A stretch of DNA of 5,691 nucleotides from Phycisphaerae bacterium (lineage in GTDB: Bacteria > Planctomycetota > Phycisphaerae > UBA1845 > Fen-1342), in assembly GCA_026984555.1 (NCBI GenBank), contig JALSRY010000020.1, positions 1-5,691 on the forward strand, in the 5' to 3' direction. Positions 1 through 5,370 of this stretch are shown piece by piece (positions within the stretch are counted from its first letter, which is position 1; every line of letters begins with the position of its first letter). The position numbers were made by a program, and so were the translations under genes. The notes below the pieces were generated by a model. The model made no database searches. It worked only from the letters and a program-made list of their open reading frames with translations, and was not told where the DNA came from.

Positions 1-439
1 TGAACGGGCGGTCGCTGATCTGCGCCCCGGCAAAGTGCGACTTTTCGAGCTTCGATTCGGCCTCGATCAGGTCCAGCAACGCCCGCGCCCGGTCCCGCGT
101 GATCCCCGGAACCGTCGGCATCACCACCCCCCGCGCCTCCTCACGCAACCGCAACGCGTACGGATCGCCGCGGTTGATCGCGGCTTGCGGATTCGTAATG
201 AACGTAATCAGCCAGTCGCGGTCCTTGCGTTGCGTGACGTTCTTCAGGTCCGGGCCAACCAGTCGTCCGCCCCCGATCGTGTGACAACTCTGGCAGTTCT
301 GCCGGAAAAAGTCCGCCGCCTCCTGCGCCGGCGAAACCGCGACGACCATCACCGCGAGCGCCACCGCGCCCACGGCGATCCGCGGCCGAGACCGGCCGAC
401 TCGCCCCCTTCGCCCAACCCACTCAGGATTCCCTCGCAT
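1..439 (-). CDS. Exported c-type cytochrome, 3' end beyond the window
   Basis: The reading frame is open from an ATG at 437-439 to the left edge, giving 146 codons with no stop, so the gene is partial at its C-terminus. Residues 16-39 look like a signal peptide: arginines, then a hydrophobic run (IAVGAVALAVMVVAV), then SPAQ. The haem-binding motif CQSCH is at residues 49-53, followed by TIGGGRLVGPDL. A VMPTVPG segment at 106-112 supplies Met107 as the probable second axial haem ligand. This is a standard periplasmic electron-carrier layout. The GGGRLVGPDL and DPYA features, and the tail LIEAESKLEKS, recall cytochromes encoded beside clade II nitrous oxide reductase (nosZ) genes; that link is from memory and not proven here. 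An AGGAG lies 9 bases before the ATG. The gene overlaps the end of the upstream regulator by 17 bases, so the two are probably co-transcribed and translationally coupled. A second domain may follow to the left. Confidence 0.88.
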   Translation of the reverse strand, partial: MRGNPEWVGRRGRVGRSRPRIAVGAVALAVMVVAVSPAQEAADFFRQNCQSCHTIGGGRLVGPDLKNVTQRKDRDWLITFITNPQAAINRGDPYALRLREEARGVVMPTVPGITRDRARALLDLIEAESKLEKSHFAGAQISDRPF

Positions 440-929
440 CCTCTCGATCTCCTGTATGACCGCGGGGGCGCGCCCCGTCCCACGCCACCCGGTGCGTCCC
501 GTCCGCCTCGCCCCCGGCCGATCCCTCGTCCCGGTCCGCCGCCAGGTCCGCCAGCGTCGTCGTCTCCAGGAATTCCGTGAACGACTCGATCAGGTCGCCC
601 CACCGCTCGTGAACAGCACACAAACCGCCCGGCTCGCAGTCGGAACTCCCGAACGGGCACCGCAAACGCTGCTTCGCATCGTCGAACGGCGCGATCACCT
701 CTTTGAGCAACACCTCGTCCGCCGGCCTGCTGAGCCGAAACCCGCCCCCAATACCGCGACTGCTCCGCAACACGCCCGCCCGCACCATCTCCGACAACAG
801 CTTCTGCAAATAGCCCTGCGGAATCCCGGCTCCCGCCGCGATGTCGCGGGCCGACACCGGCTCGTCGCCCCCATGCCGCGCGATGTACGTCGCGGCCTTC
901 AATGCGTACTCACAGGTCTGCGATAGCAA
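423..929 (-). CDS. Rrf2-family transcriptional regulator, NsrR/IscR-like with three Fe-S type cysteines
   Basis: This 168-residue protein has the full Rrf2 layout. An N-terminal helix starts LSQTCEYALKAATYIA. The winged helix-turn-helix follows at about residues 25-75, with VSARDIAAGAGIPQGYLQKL as the recognition region and the wing RSSRGIGGGFRLSRP. Cysteines at 91, 98 and 104 (CPFGSSDC, then EPGGLC) have spacing close to that of the Fe-S sensors IscR and NsrR, so it probably senses NO, iron-sulfur status or redox. I chose the TTG at 927-929 because Rrf2 proteins begin just before this helix and a GGA/GGAAG lies upstream. Another TTG at 1029-1031 would add 34 basic residues without family support. 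The C-terminal 40 residues are low-complexity and variable. It is immediately upstream of, and overlaps, the cytochrome gene, which is its likely target together with its own promoter. The exact effector cannot be read from the sequence. Confidence 0.9.
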   Translation of the reverse strand: MLSQTCEYALKAATYIARHGGDEPVSARDIAAGAGIPQGYLQKLLSEMVRAGVLRSSRGIGGGFRLSRPADEVLLKEVIAPFDDAKQRLRCPFGSSDCEPGGLCAVHERWGDLIESFTEFLETTTLADLAADRDEGSAGGEADGTHRVAWDGARPRGHTGDREDARES

Positions 930-997
930 CGTCTTCCGTCCACGAAAGCCTCTGCCGCGTTTGTCCTCGGATCTGATCGTGGCCCTGCGACGCCTTT

Positions 998-1020
998 GGT
1001 ACTTCAAGATGCGGAAGTCC
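998..1020. promoter_or_regulatory. Imperfect inverted repeat upstream of the Rrf2 gene, candidate operator
   Basis: The arms ACTTC (1001-1005) and GAAGT (1014-1018) are separated by 8 bases, and outer GG/CC bases extend the symmetry with one extra base on the left arm. The size of about 23 bp and the position, about 70 bases before the TTG start, fit an autoregulatory Rrf2 site. The spacer includes AAGATGC, which resembles an NsrR half-site (AAGATGY), but a single partial match is weak evidence. Confidence 0.3.
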
Positions 1021-1031
1021 ACAATTGGCAA

Positions 1032-1203
1032 ATGTCCTAGGGAAAATCCCTACCCGCACCACGCCCCCGACCGCGCGCGGACCTGCTCTCATCTGTCACG
1101 ACCGCATCGGCCCCCCCACAAACAGACATGACGCGGACCAGACGCCCGCGAGAACGCGAAATGTGCGACCGGCCTGTCGCCTCGCTCACCCCCCCCGCCG
1201 ATA
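1032..1203. other. Intergenic region between the hydroxylase 3' end and the Rrf2 promoter region
   Basis: No convincing gene is present on either strand. It holds two C homopolymers (1111-1117 and 1189-1196), the palindrome at 1038-1052, and a short hairpin at 1165-1180 (GCGAC, 6-base loop, GTCGC) just downstream of the hydroxylase stop. That hairpin has no U-tract on the minus strand, so it is at best a weak or Rho-dependent end signal. Whether the hydroxylase transcript reads through into the Rrf2 gene is unclear. Confidence 0.5.
1038..1052. promoter_or_regulatory. 15-bp perfect palindrome upstream of the Rrf2 gene, candidate operator
   Basis: TAGGGA (1038-1043), AAA, TCCCTA (1047-1052) form an exact 6+3+6 palindrome in an AT-richer patch of a very GC-rich region, about 110 bases upstream of the regulator start. 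On the minus strand it is followed by TTGCCA (1031-1026), which could be a -35 element, though no good -10 sits at the right distance. A dimeric regulator such as Rrf2 is the obvious candidate ligand. Confidence 0.4.
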
Positions 1204-3915
1204 CTACCCGCGACGACCCAGAATCGCCCGGGCCGCGGCGCTGTCCTTCATCGGCAGGCTCGTGCGGTGAACACCGTCGTAGGCCTCCAACGCTCCGGCA
1301 ACCGCCGGCGCCGTCGGCACCAGGCCGATTTCTCCGACCCCCCGAGCCCCATACGGTGTCTCCGGGTCCGGCTGCTCGATGAAGATCGTCTCGATCTCGG
1401 GCATCTGGTGCGCGCGCAGAACGTGAAGATGTTTCACCTTGTCGCTCCGGATACGCCCTCCCTCGACGACGAACTCTTCGCTGAGCGCATACCCCAGACC
1501 CATGTGAACCGCCCCCTCGATCTGCCCCGCCAGCAACGTCGGGTTCATCACCCGCCCCACGTCGTGCGCCGCCACCACCCTCGCGAGCCGGCCCGCTTCG
1601 TCCAGGATCACGACCTGCGTAGCGAAACCGTAGGTCAGGTGTGTCTTCGGATCGGGCACATCCGCCCCGAGCGGCGACGTGTACGTACACGCATACTCCC
1701 CCCGAAACTCACGTCCTACCAGATCGGCCAGCGTCCGCCCGGCGTCGAGCTCCGCGCGCAGCTTGCGAGCCGCGTGCATCACCGCCAACCCCCCCAGCAC
1801 CGTCGCCCGGCTCGCCGTCGTCTGCCCGCAGTCCGCATCGACCGATGTGTCGGTCGTCGGCGCGAACAAAGCCGCCGGCAAACCCGTCTCCTGGCACGCC
1901 GTCTGGATGCAGATCGTGAAAAACCCCTGCCCCATCTCGGTGAATCCCGTGCGGATCGAAACCCGGTCCGCACGCTCGACCCGCAGCACCGCCTTGCCCA
2001 CATCCGGCATGCCGTTGCCGATGCCCACGTTCTTCACGCCGCACGCAATCCCCGCAAAACGCGCGCCGCGATAAGCCTCACGCACCGCCCGCAGCGTCTG
2101 CTTGAGTCCGAACGGCTTGTCGAGCTTCTGGCCCGTACAGAAACGATCTCCTTCCTCGAGCGCGTTGCGCCAGCGGATCTCCCAGCCGTCGATGCCCACC
2201 GCCGCCGCCAGCCGGTCCAGACAACGCTCGACGGCAAACGCCGCCTGGTTCGCTCCGAAACCGCGCATCGCCCCGCACGGGGGATTGTTCGTGTACACCG
2301 CGAGCGATTCGATATCCACCGCGGGCACCCGATATGGCCCCGTAGCATGGCCCGCCGCTCGCTCCAGAACCTTCGCCCCCACCGAGGCGTAAGCCCCCTT
2401 GTCGCCAACCATCCGCGCCCACAACCCCGTCAGCCGGCCGTCGCCGTCGCAACCCAGCTTGATGTCGATCTTGATCGGGTGACGTTTCGGATGCACCCGA
2501 AAACTCTCGCCCCGCGTCAACGTGCACTTGACCGGCCGACCGCATAACACCGCCGCCAACGCCGTCTGCGCCTGTATGCTCAGGTCTTCCTTCCCACCGA
2601 ACGCCCCCCCGTTGGAAACCAGCTCGACGAACACCCGCCGTTCGTCCCACCCGAGCACCGACGCGATCTGTCGGCGATCGTCGAACACCCCCTGCCCCTG
2701 TGACAGTACACGCAGCGCGGCGACACCGCCTTCCTCCCCCGCGCTTCCCGCTGAACACCGGGAAGCCGACGAGTCGCCGCCTTCCTCTGGCGACCGCGCC
2801 GCCTCGCGCAACGGCACTGCAATACACGACTCGGGCTCCAGGAACATGTGCTCGATGCGCTGCGTCGTGTAGGTGCCCGCGACCACGTGCGCGGAAGCCT
2901 TCAGCGCCTCGACCACATCTCCCCTCCGAATCGCCGACCGCGACAACAGGTTGCCCCCCGCGTGGACCTTCGGAGCCCCCGGTCGCAACGCTTCTTCGGG
3001 CGACGTGACCGGCTCGCGGACCTCGTACTCGACCGCGATGCGCTCCGCCGCGCGCCGGGCGGTCTGCTGGTCGTCGGCGACCACCAGCGCGAGCATGTCG
3101 CCCACGCATCGCGTTTCCTCACCGACCGCCACGAAAACCGGCCAGTCACGCTGGATCAGCCCCACGAAACGCTCGCCGGGCACGTCTGCGGCGGTGATGA
3201 CGCGCTCGACACCCGCCAGCGCCAACGCCGGCGCCGGGTCGATGGATTTCACCAGCGCGCGCGGGTGGTCGCTCAGCCGCGGCGCCGCGAACAGCATCCC
3301 GTCGATGCGGATGTCGTCCACGTAGCGAAAGTCTCCGAGCACGAGTTCACGCCCGCGGTACCGGTCGAGCCGACCGCCGATTCCCGGCGCCCCCTGCTCG
3401 GGCGCCGCCTCGCCCCGCCGCAACCGCGCCAGCAGCTCGACCGCGTCGATGATTCTCTTGTAGCCCGTGCAGCGACAAAGATGGGGCCGCAGCGCCCGCG
3501 CGATCCGGTCCCGCGACGGTTCGGGTTCCCTTTCCGTCAGGGCCGCCGCCCGGACCGCGATCCCGGGAATGCAGAAACCGCACTGCACCCCGCCCGTGCG
3601 GACGAACGCGGTCGCGATCTGGTCGCGCAGCTCCGGCGAGAGCCCTTCCGCCGTCGTGACGCTTCGCCCCGCGACCTTGACCGCCTTGGTCGCGCACGAG
3701 AGCCGCGGCTCACCGTCGACGAGCACCGTACAACAGCCGCAGGCCGCCTGCGGCGCGCAACCGTTCTTCGGGGAAATGATGCCGAAATCCTCGCGGAGCA
3801 CGTCGAGCAACGCCCGTTCGGGATCGACATCGACCGAAACCGCCCGATCGTTGAGGGTGAACGCCAGCCGCTGCTTTTCTCGCGCAGTATCCTGATTGGT
3901 GCTTGTCGGGTTCAT
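1204..3915 (-). CDS. Fused [2Fe-2S]/molybdopterin hydroxylase, selenium-dependent xanthine dehydrogenase type
   Basis: This 903-residue protein oxidises an N-heterocycle or aldehyde by hydroxylation at a molybdenum cofactor and passes electrons through two [2Fe-2S] clusters. The plant-ferredoxin type cluster uses C53, C59, C62 and C74. The helical-domain cluster uses C112, C115, C147 and C149 (QCGFC and HLCRCTGY). The molybdopterin domains follow from about residue 185, with GGAFGGKE (436-443), AMRGFGANQAAF (549-560), EMGQGF (660-665) and the catalytic Glu862 in GVGEIGLVP. The CAPQAACGCC form of the first cluster, the NGGAFGGKEDLSIQAQTALAA-like stretch and the C-terminal LPMKDS match the family called selenium-dependent xanthine dehydrogenase (TIGR03311-like) as I recall it. 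In that family selenium is a labile ligand, not selenocysteine, and no in-frame UGA occurs. There is no FAD domain, as in the similarly sized aldehyde oxidoreductase Mop, which is the main alternative. Residues about 371-398 are an extra segment. The ATG lacks a clear ribosome binding site. Confidence 0.9.
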   Translation of the reverse strand: MNPTSTNQDTAREKQRLAFTLNDRAVSVDVDPERALLDVLREDFGIISPKNGCAPQAACGCCTVLVDGEPRLSCATKAVKVAGRSVTTAEGLSPELRDQIATAFVRTGGVQCGFCIPGIAVRAAALTEREPEPSRDRIARALRPHLCRCTGYKRIIDAVELLARLRRGEAAPEQGAPGIGGRLDRYRGRELVLGDFRYVDDIRIDGMLFAAPRLSDHPRALVKSIDPAPALALAGVERVITAADVPGERFVGLIQRDWPVFVAVGEETRCVGDMLALVVADDQQTARRAAERIAVEYEVREPVTSPEEALRPGAPKVHAGGNLLSRSAIRRGDVVEALKASAHVVAGTYTTQRIEHMFLEPESCIAVPLREAARSPEEGGDSSASRCSAGSAGEEGGVAALRVLSQGQGVFDDRRQIASVLGWDERRVFVELVSNGGAFGGKEDLSIQAQTALAAVLCGRPVKCTLTRGESFRVHPKRHPIKIDIKLGCDGDGRLTGLWARMVGDKGAYASVGAKVLERAAGHATGPYRVPAVDIESLAVYTNNPPCGAMRGFGANQAAFAVERCLDRLAAAVGIDGWEIRWRNALEEGDRFCTGQKLDKPFGLKQTLRAVREAYRGARFAGIACGVKNVGIGNGMPDVGKAVLRVERADRVSIRTGFTEMGQGFFTICIQTACQETGLPAALFAPTTDTSVDADCGQTTASRATVLGGLAVMHAARKLRAELDAGRTLADLVGREFRGEYACTYTSPLGADVPDPKTHLTYGFATQVVILDEAGRLARVVAAHDVGRVMNPTLLAGQIEGAVHMGLGYALSEEFVVEGGRIRSDKVKHLHVLRAHQMPEIETIFIEQPDPETPYGARGVGEIGLVPTAPAVAGALEAYDGVHRTSLPMKDSAAARAILGRRG
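2726..2787 (-). repeat. Extra in-frame segment in the hydroxylase gene with direct and inverted repeats
   Basis: An 11-bp direct repeat CCGCCTTCCTC occurs at 2726-2736 and 2777-2787, exactly 51 bases (17 codons) apart, each copy encoding EEGG. Between them is a perfect 8-bp inverted repeat, GCTTCCCG (2743-2750) and CGGGAAGC (2759-2766), with an 8-base loop. The encoded Ser/Gly/Glu-rich stretch lies between IAVP and LRVLSQGQGVFDDRRQ, where relatives as I recall them have only a few residues. It looks like an in-frame insertion into a surface loop. Confidence 0.55.
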
Positions 3916-3921
3916 GCGACC

Positions 3922-3927
3922 ATTCTA
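3922..3927 (-). promoter_or_regulatory. Possible -10 element of a leaderless hydroxylase transcript
   Basis: On the minus strand TAGAAT (five of six bases of TATAAT) ends 6 bases before the ATG, and no Shine-Dalgarno sequence is visible. Transcription from this element would start at or next to the ATG, giving a leaderless mRNA. No clear -35 element is present. Confidence 0.3.
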
Positions 3928-4087
3928 CGAAACCAGCCCGCCGGTTGCGATCCGCCGTCCCGTATCGTCGCGCGACGCCGCGCCGTGCCGACACCGATGC
4001 GTAGCCCCCTGCGTGTCGTCCGTCGCCGACGGGCCGAACCCGGACAGCGCTCGCTGCCCCCCCTGCGCCTCCGCCGACCCTTCCGTG

Positions 4088-4093
4088 TATACT
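4088..4093 (+). promoter_or_regulatory. Candidate -10 element for the selenoprotein gene
   Basis: TATACT matches five of six bases of the sigma-70 -10 consensus and stands out in a very GC-rich context, 30 bases before the ATG. A transcript would start near 4100 and include the GGAGAG ribosome binding site at 4113-4118. No good -35 hexamer lies 16-18 bases upstream. Confidence 0.4.
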
Positions 4094-4123
4094 GCGCCGG
4101 GTTCGTGATGATGGAGAGCACCG

Positions 4124-4477
4124 ATGGCCGCGAAAATCAACTGGTACTACTTCCGCAAGGGGTGAACGTCTTGCGGCAAAGCGCAGGGGTTCCTTGCGGA
4201 TAACAACGTGGGCGTCGCGGAAACGGTCGATGCCCGGAAAACGCGCCTGGGCGCCGATCAGGCACTGGCGTTGGCCGACAAGGCGGCCAAGGTGATCGTC
4301 GCCCGCGGCCGGAAAGTCGTCACCTTCGATATGCGCGCCGCGCCGCCCGATCAACAAGCCCTGCTCAAACACATGCTCGGCCCCACCGGCAACCTGCGGG
4401 CCCCGACGATCCTCGCCGGTGACGTGCTCCTCGTGGGCTTCGACCACGACGCCTACGCCGCCCATCTTCGGGGCTAG
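4124..4477 (+). CDS. ArsC-like / thioredoxin-fold selenoprotein with in-frame UGA (Sec) codon
   Basis: Read through the TGA at 4163-4165, the frame gives 117 residues. The UGA falls at residue 14 in YYFRKG-U-TSC-GKAQGFL, a UxxC redox motif placed exactly where ArsC, Spx and glutaredoxin-like proteins carry their CxxC or CxxxxxR active site after the first beta strand (KINWYYF). An alpha/beta body follows. Near the C-terminus NLRAPTILAGDVLLVGF has the cis-proline (Pro94) and final strands typical of the thioredoxin fold. This matches what databases call ArsC family (seleno)protein, which I recall having Cys homologues. Its likely role is thiol/selenol redox chemistry; the substrate is unknown. 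GGAGAG at 4113-4118 precedes the ATG by 5 bases, and an in-frame stop at 4109-4111 excludes a longer start. Without recoding, translation would stop after 13 residues. A start at the GTG at 4208 would give 89 residues lacking the active site. Expression needs SelA, SelB, SelC and SelD from elsewhere in the genome. Confidence 0.9.
4163..4209 (+). promoter_or_regulatory. Candidate bacterial SECIS element immediately downstream of the UGA codon
   Basis: By hand folding, the upper stem pairs CGCAGG (4182-4187) with CC-U-UGCG (4192-4198), leaving one bulged U (4194) and a GGUU apical loop (4188-4191). An alternative register has a G-U pair and a GUU loop. A lower closure is possible between ACGU at 4166-4169 and ACGU at 4206-4209. 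The loop begins 22 bases after the UGA, within the range known for bacterial SECIS elements. A G-U-containing apical loop and a bulged U are features of the E. coli fdhF element. No folding software was run. Confidence 0.7.
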
Positions 4478-4614
4478 TCCGCGCCGTCCCGTCCCGTGGT
4501 ATATACGGACCACCCGCGTCCGCTGGTTCCCGGCGTGCCCCCGGCTGGCGGCTTTCCGCAAGGTTCGCCTCGGATTTGTCCGCGCGCGGGCTTTTCCCCA
4601 CGCAGGGTTTGTGT

Positions 4615-4620
4615 TATAAA
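4615..4620 (+). promoter_or_regulatory. Candidate -10 element for speD
   Basis: TATAAA, preceded by TTGTGT, lies in an AT-richer patch, with a weak TTTTCC -35-like hexamer at 4592-4597 and a 17-base spacer. Transcription would start near 4627 and give a leader of about 97 bases before the TTG start of speD. Confidence 0.4.
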
Positions 4621-4633
4621 GCCCGGTTCCGTT

Positions 4634-4659
4634 CCGCCGGCTGGCGTTGGGGTCGGCGG
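4634..4659 (+). promoter_or_regulatory. Hairpin in the speD leader
   Basis: CCGCCGGC (4634-4641) pairs with GTCGGCGG (4652-4659) over 8 bp including one G-U pair, with a 10-base loop. Two further U-G pairs could extend it. It is not followed by a U-tract and does not mask the GGAG at 4711-4714, so a role is speculative. It matches no riboswitch class that I recognise. Confidence 0.35.
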
Positions 4660-4723
4660 GGGTGCTTCGTAATCTGAGGTTCTGGCGACGTCGGGCGCGG
4701 CCCGGCTTACGGAGTATGGACCC

Positions 4724-5140
4724 TTGGCGAACATCGGTACCCACTGCATCCTGGAAATGTACGGCTGCCCCGCCGAGCTGCTCAACGATGAACAGTTCGT
4801 CACGCAGGCCATCCGCGAAGCAACCGAGTACGGGCTGGCAACCCTCATGGGAGAGGTCTCCCACCAGTTCACGCCTCAGGGCGTGACCGCGCTCGGGTTG
4901 CTCGCCGAGTCGCATATTTCCATACACACTTGGCCCGAATACGGTTACGCCGCCGCCGATGTGTTCACCTGCGGCAACCGGGCGAACCCCCAGAAAGCGT
5001 GCAATTTCCTGCTCGAACGGTTCCAGGCTTCCCGACACTCGCTGACCAAGCTCGTCCGCGGCCCCGAAGCCTGTTGCGACCCCGACGACGCCCCCCGGCT
5101 CGAAGTCGAGCCCATAGCGCTCGCCGAGCCGGTCGCTTGA
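4724..5140 (+). CDS. speD: S-adenosylmethionine decarboxylase proenzyme, class 1B
   Basis: SpeD makes decarboxylated S-adenosylmethionine, the aminopropyl donor for spermidine synthesis. The 138-residue proenzyme cleaves itself between Glu62 and Ser63 in LLAES-HISIHTWPEYGYAAADVF, turning Ser63 into the catalytic pyruvoyl group. His68 and Cys83 (FTCGN) are the processing and catalytic residues, at the same numbers as in the Thermotoga maritima enzyme as I recall them. The length is close to the roughly 130 residues usual for this small bacterial and archaeal form, with a slightly longer, acidic and proline-containing C-terminus. The start is the TTG at 4724, placed by the family N-terminus (NIGTHCILEMYGCP) and a GGAG at 4711-4714, 9 bases upstream. 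The ATG at 4716 is out of frame. The next gene, speE, uses its product, so the two form a spermidine module despite the 230-base gap. Confidence 0.96.
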   Translation: MANIGTHCILEMYGCPAELLNDEQFVTQAIREATEYGLATLMGEVSHQFTPQGVTALGLLAESHISIHTWPEYGYAAADVFTCGNRANPQKACNFLLERFQASRHSLTKLVRGPEACCDPDDAPRLEVEPIALAEPVA

Positions 5141-5370
5141 TCCGAATCGCGGCCAGCCCGAACCCGGCGCAACCCCGGTCACGCACTCAGACCGACCATG
5201 CAGCGCCCCGGGCACGAGCCCAACGCGTGATAAGAAACACCCGCGGCAACCGCACCACCGAACGCCGGTCCAGCCCCCGGCAACCGTGCGGTTGCCCGTA
5301 CCGCTTCGTCACCTTTGCATCCGCGATGGCCGGCCTCCCGCCGGCGCCACGCTAGTCTGGAGACCAACGC
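5141..5370 (+). other. Structured non-coding gap between speD and speE
   Basis: No credible gene is seen on either strand in these 230 bases. The region instead contains several potential RNA hairpins. One at 5224-5245 has six pairs with a 2-base bulge and an AT-rich loop. A competing pair occupies 5245-5296, and a GCCGGC-ctccc-GCCGGC stem lies at 5329-5345, shortly before the speE ribosome binding site (GGAG at 5359-5362). This density suggests a regulated leader or processed linker, but it matches no known class that I can identify. Confidence 0.45.
5245..5296 (+). promoter_or_regulatory. Mutually exclusive hairpins upstream of speE
   Basis: GGCAACCGCAC (5245-5255) is a perfect 11-bp inverted match to GTGCGGTTGCC (5286-5296) across a 30-base loop. 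A second copy of GGCAACC at 5279-5285 can instead pair with GGTTGCC (5290-5296), closing a GTGC tetraloop with 7 bp. Only one of the two can form at a time, the arrangement expected of an attenuator or switch. There is no U-tract, so classical termination is unlikely. Confidence 0.45.

Larger units (their letters stand above)
3916..4123. promoter_or_regulatory. Divergent promoter region between the hydroxylase and the selenoprotein gene
   Basis: These 208 bases separate two genes transcribed away from each other, so both promoters should lie here. They contain the palindrome CGTCGCGCGACG (3966-3977), a 6+1+6 inverted repeat CCGTCG-C-CGACGG (4020-4032) and a 5+2+5 repeat at 4045-4056. Short GC palindromes are common by chance at this base composition, so none is assigned. 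I found no tRNA-Sec or other RNA gene in the region. Confidence 0.5.
4478..4723 (+). other. Non-coding interval upstream of speD
   Basis: I see no credible gene here. A small inverted repeat, GTGGT (4496-4500) and ACCAC (4509-4513), surrounds an AT-rich TATATA just after the selenoprotein stop. The remainder holds the speD promoter candidate and leader hairpin listed separately. No U-tract terminator is visible after the selenoprotein gene, so read-through into speD cannot be excluded. Confidence 0.45.

Noticed and set aside
929..1031. Longer Rrf2 protein starting at TTG 1031
   Set aside because: The added 34 residues are basic with no family match and would cover the candidate operator at 998-1020. 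The Rrf2 fold starts at TTG 929.
1165..1180. Intrinsic terminator after the hydroxylase gene
   Set aside because: The stem is only 5 bp and no U-tract follows on the minus strand.
3966..4056. Three short GC-rich palindromes in the divergent promoter region, considered as operators
   Set aside because: 5- to 6-bp arms occur by chance several times per kilobase at this composition, and none repeats or sits at a convincing promoter distance.
4108..4203. Short frame of 31 codons starting at the ATGATG at 4108, overlapping the selenoprotein start
   Set aside because: No family features, and its first codons include the ribosome binding site of the selenoprotein gene. The coding signal is clearly in the frame starting at 4124.
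2848..4203. Long open frames on the plus strand across the hydroxylase gene (also 1267-2547)
   Set aside because: They are antisense shadows in high-GC DNA: arginine- and proline-rich with no domain features, opposite a gene with complete conserved motifs.
4208..4477. 89-residue gene starting at GTG 4208
   Set aside because: It is the 3' part of the selenoprotein. It lacks the first strand and active site, and has no ribosome binding site of its own.
3710..5215. 501-codon minus-strand frame opposite the selenoprotein and speD
   Set aside because: It overlaps the hydroxylase start and two recognised plus-strand genes and shows no protein family signature. It is a GC-driven shadow.
5215..5296. 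SAM-I/SAM-IV-like riboswitch suggested by GATAAGAAAC and CGGCAACC upstream of speE
   Set aside because: Only short scraps of the core match. The 5' P1/P2 strands and a GGUGC segment in the right place are missing, so I do not call a known class.
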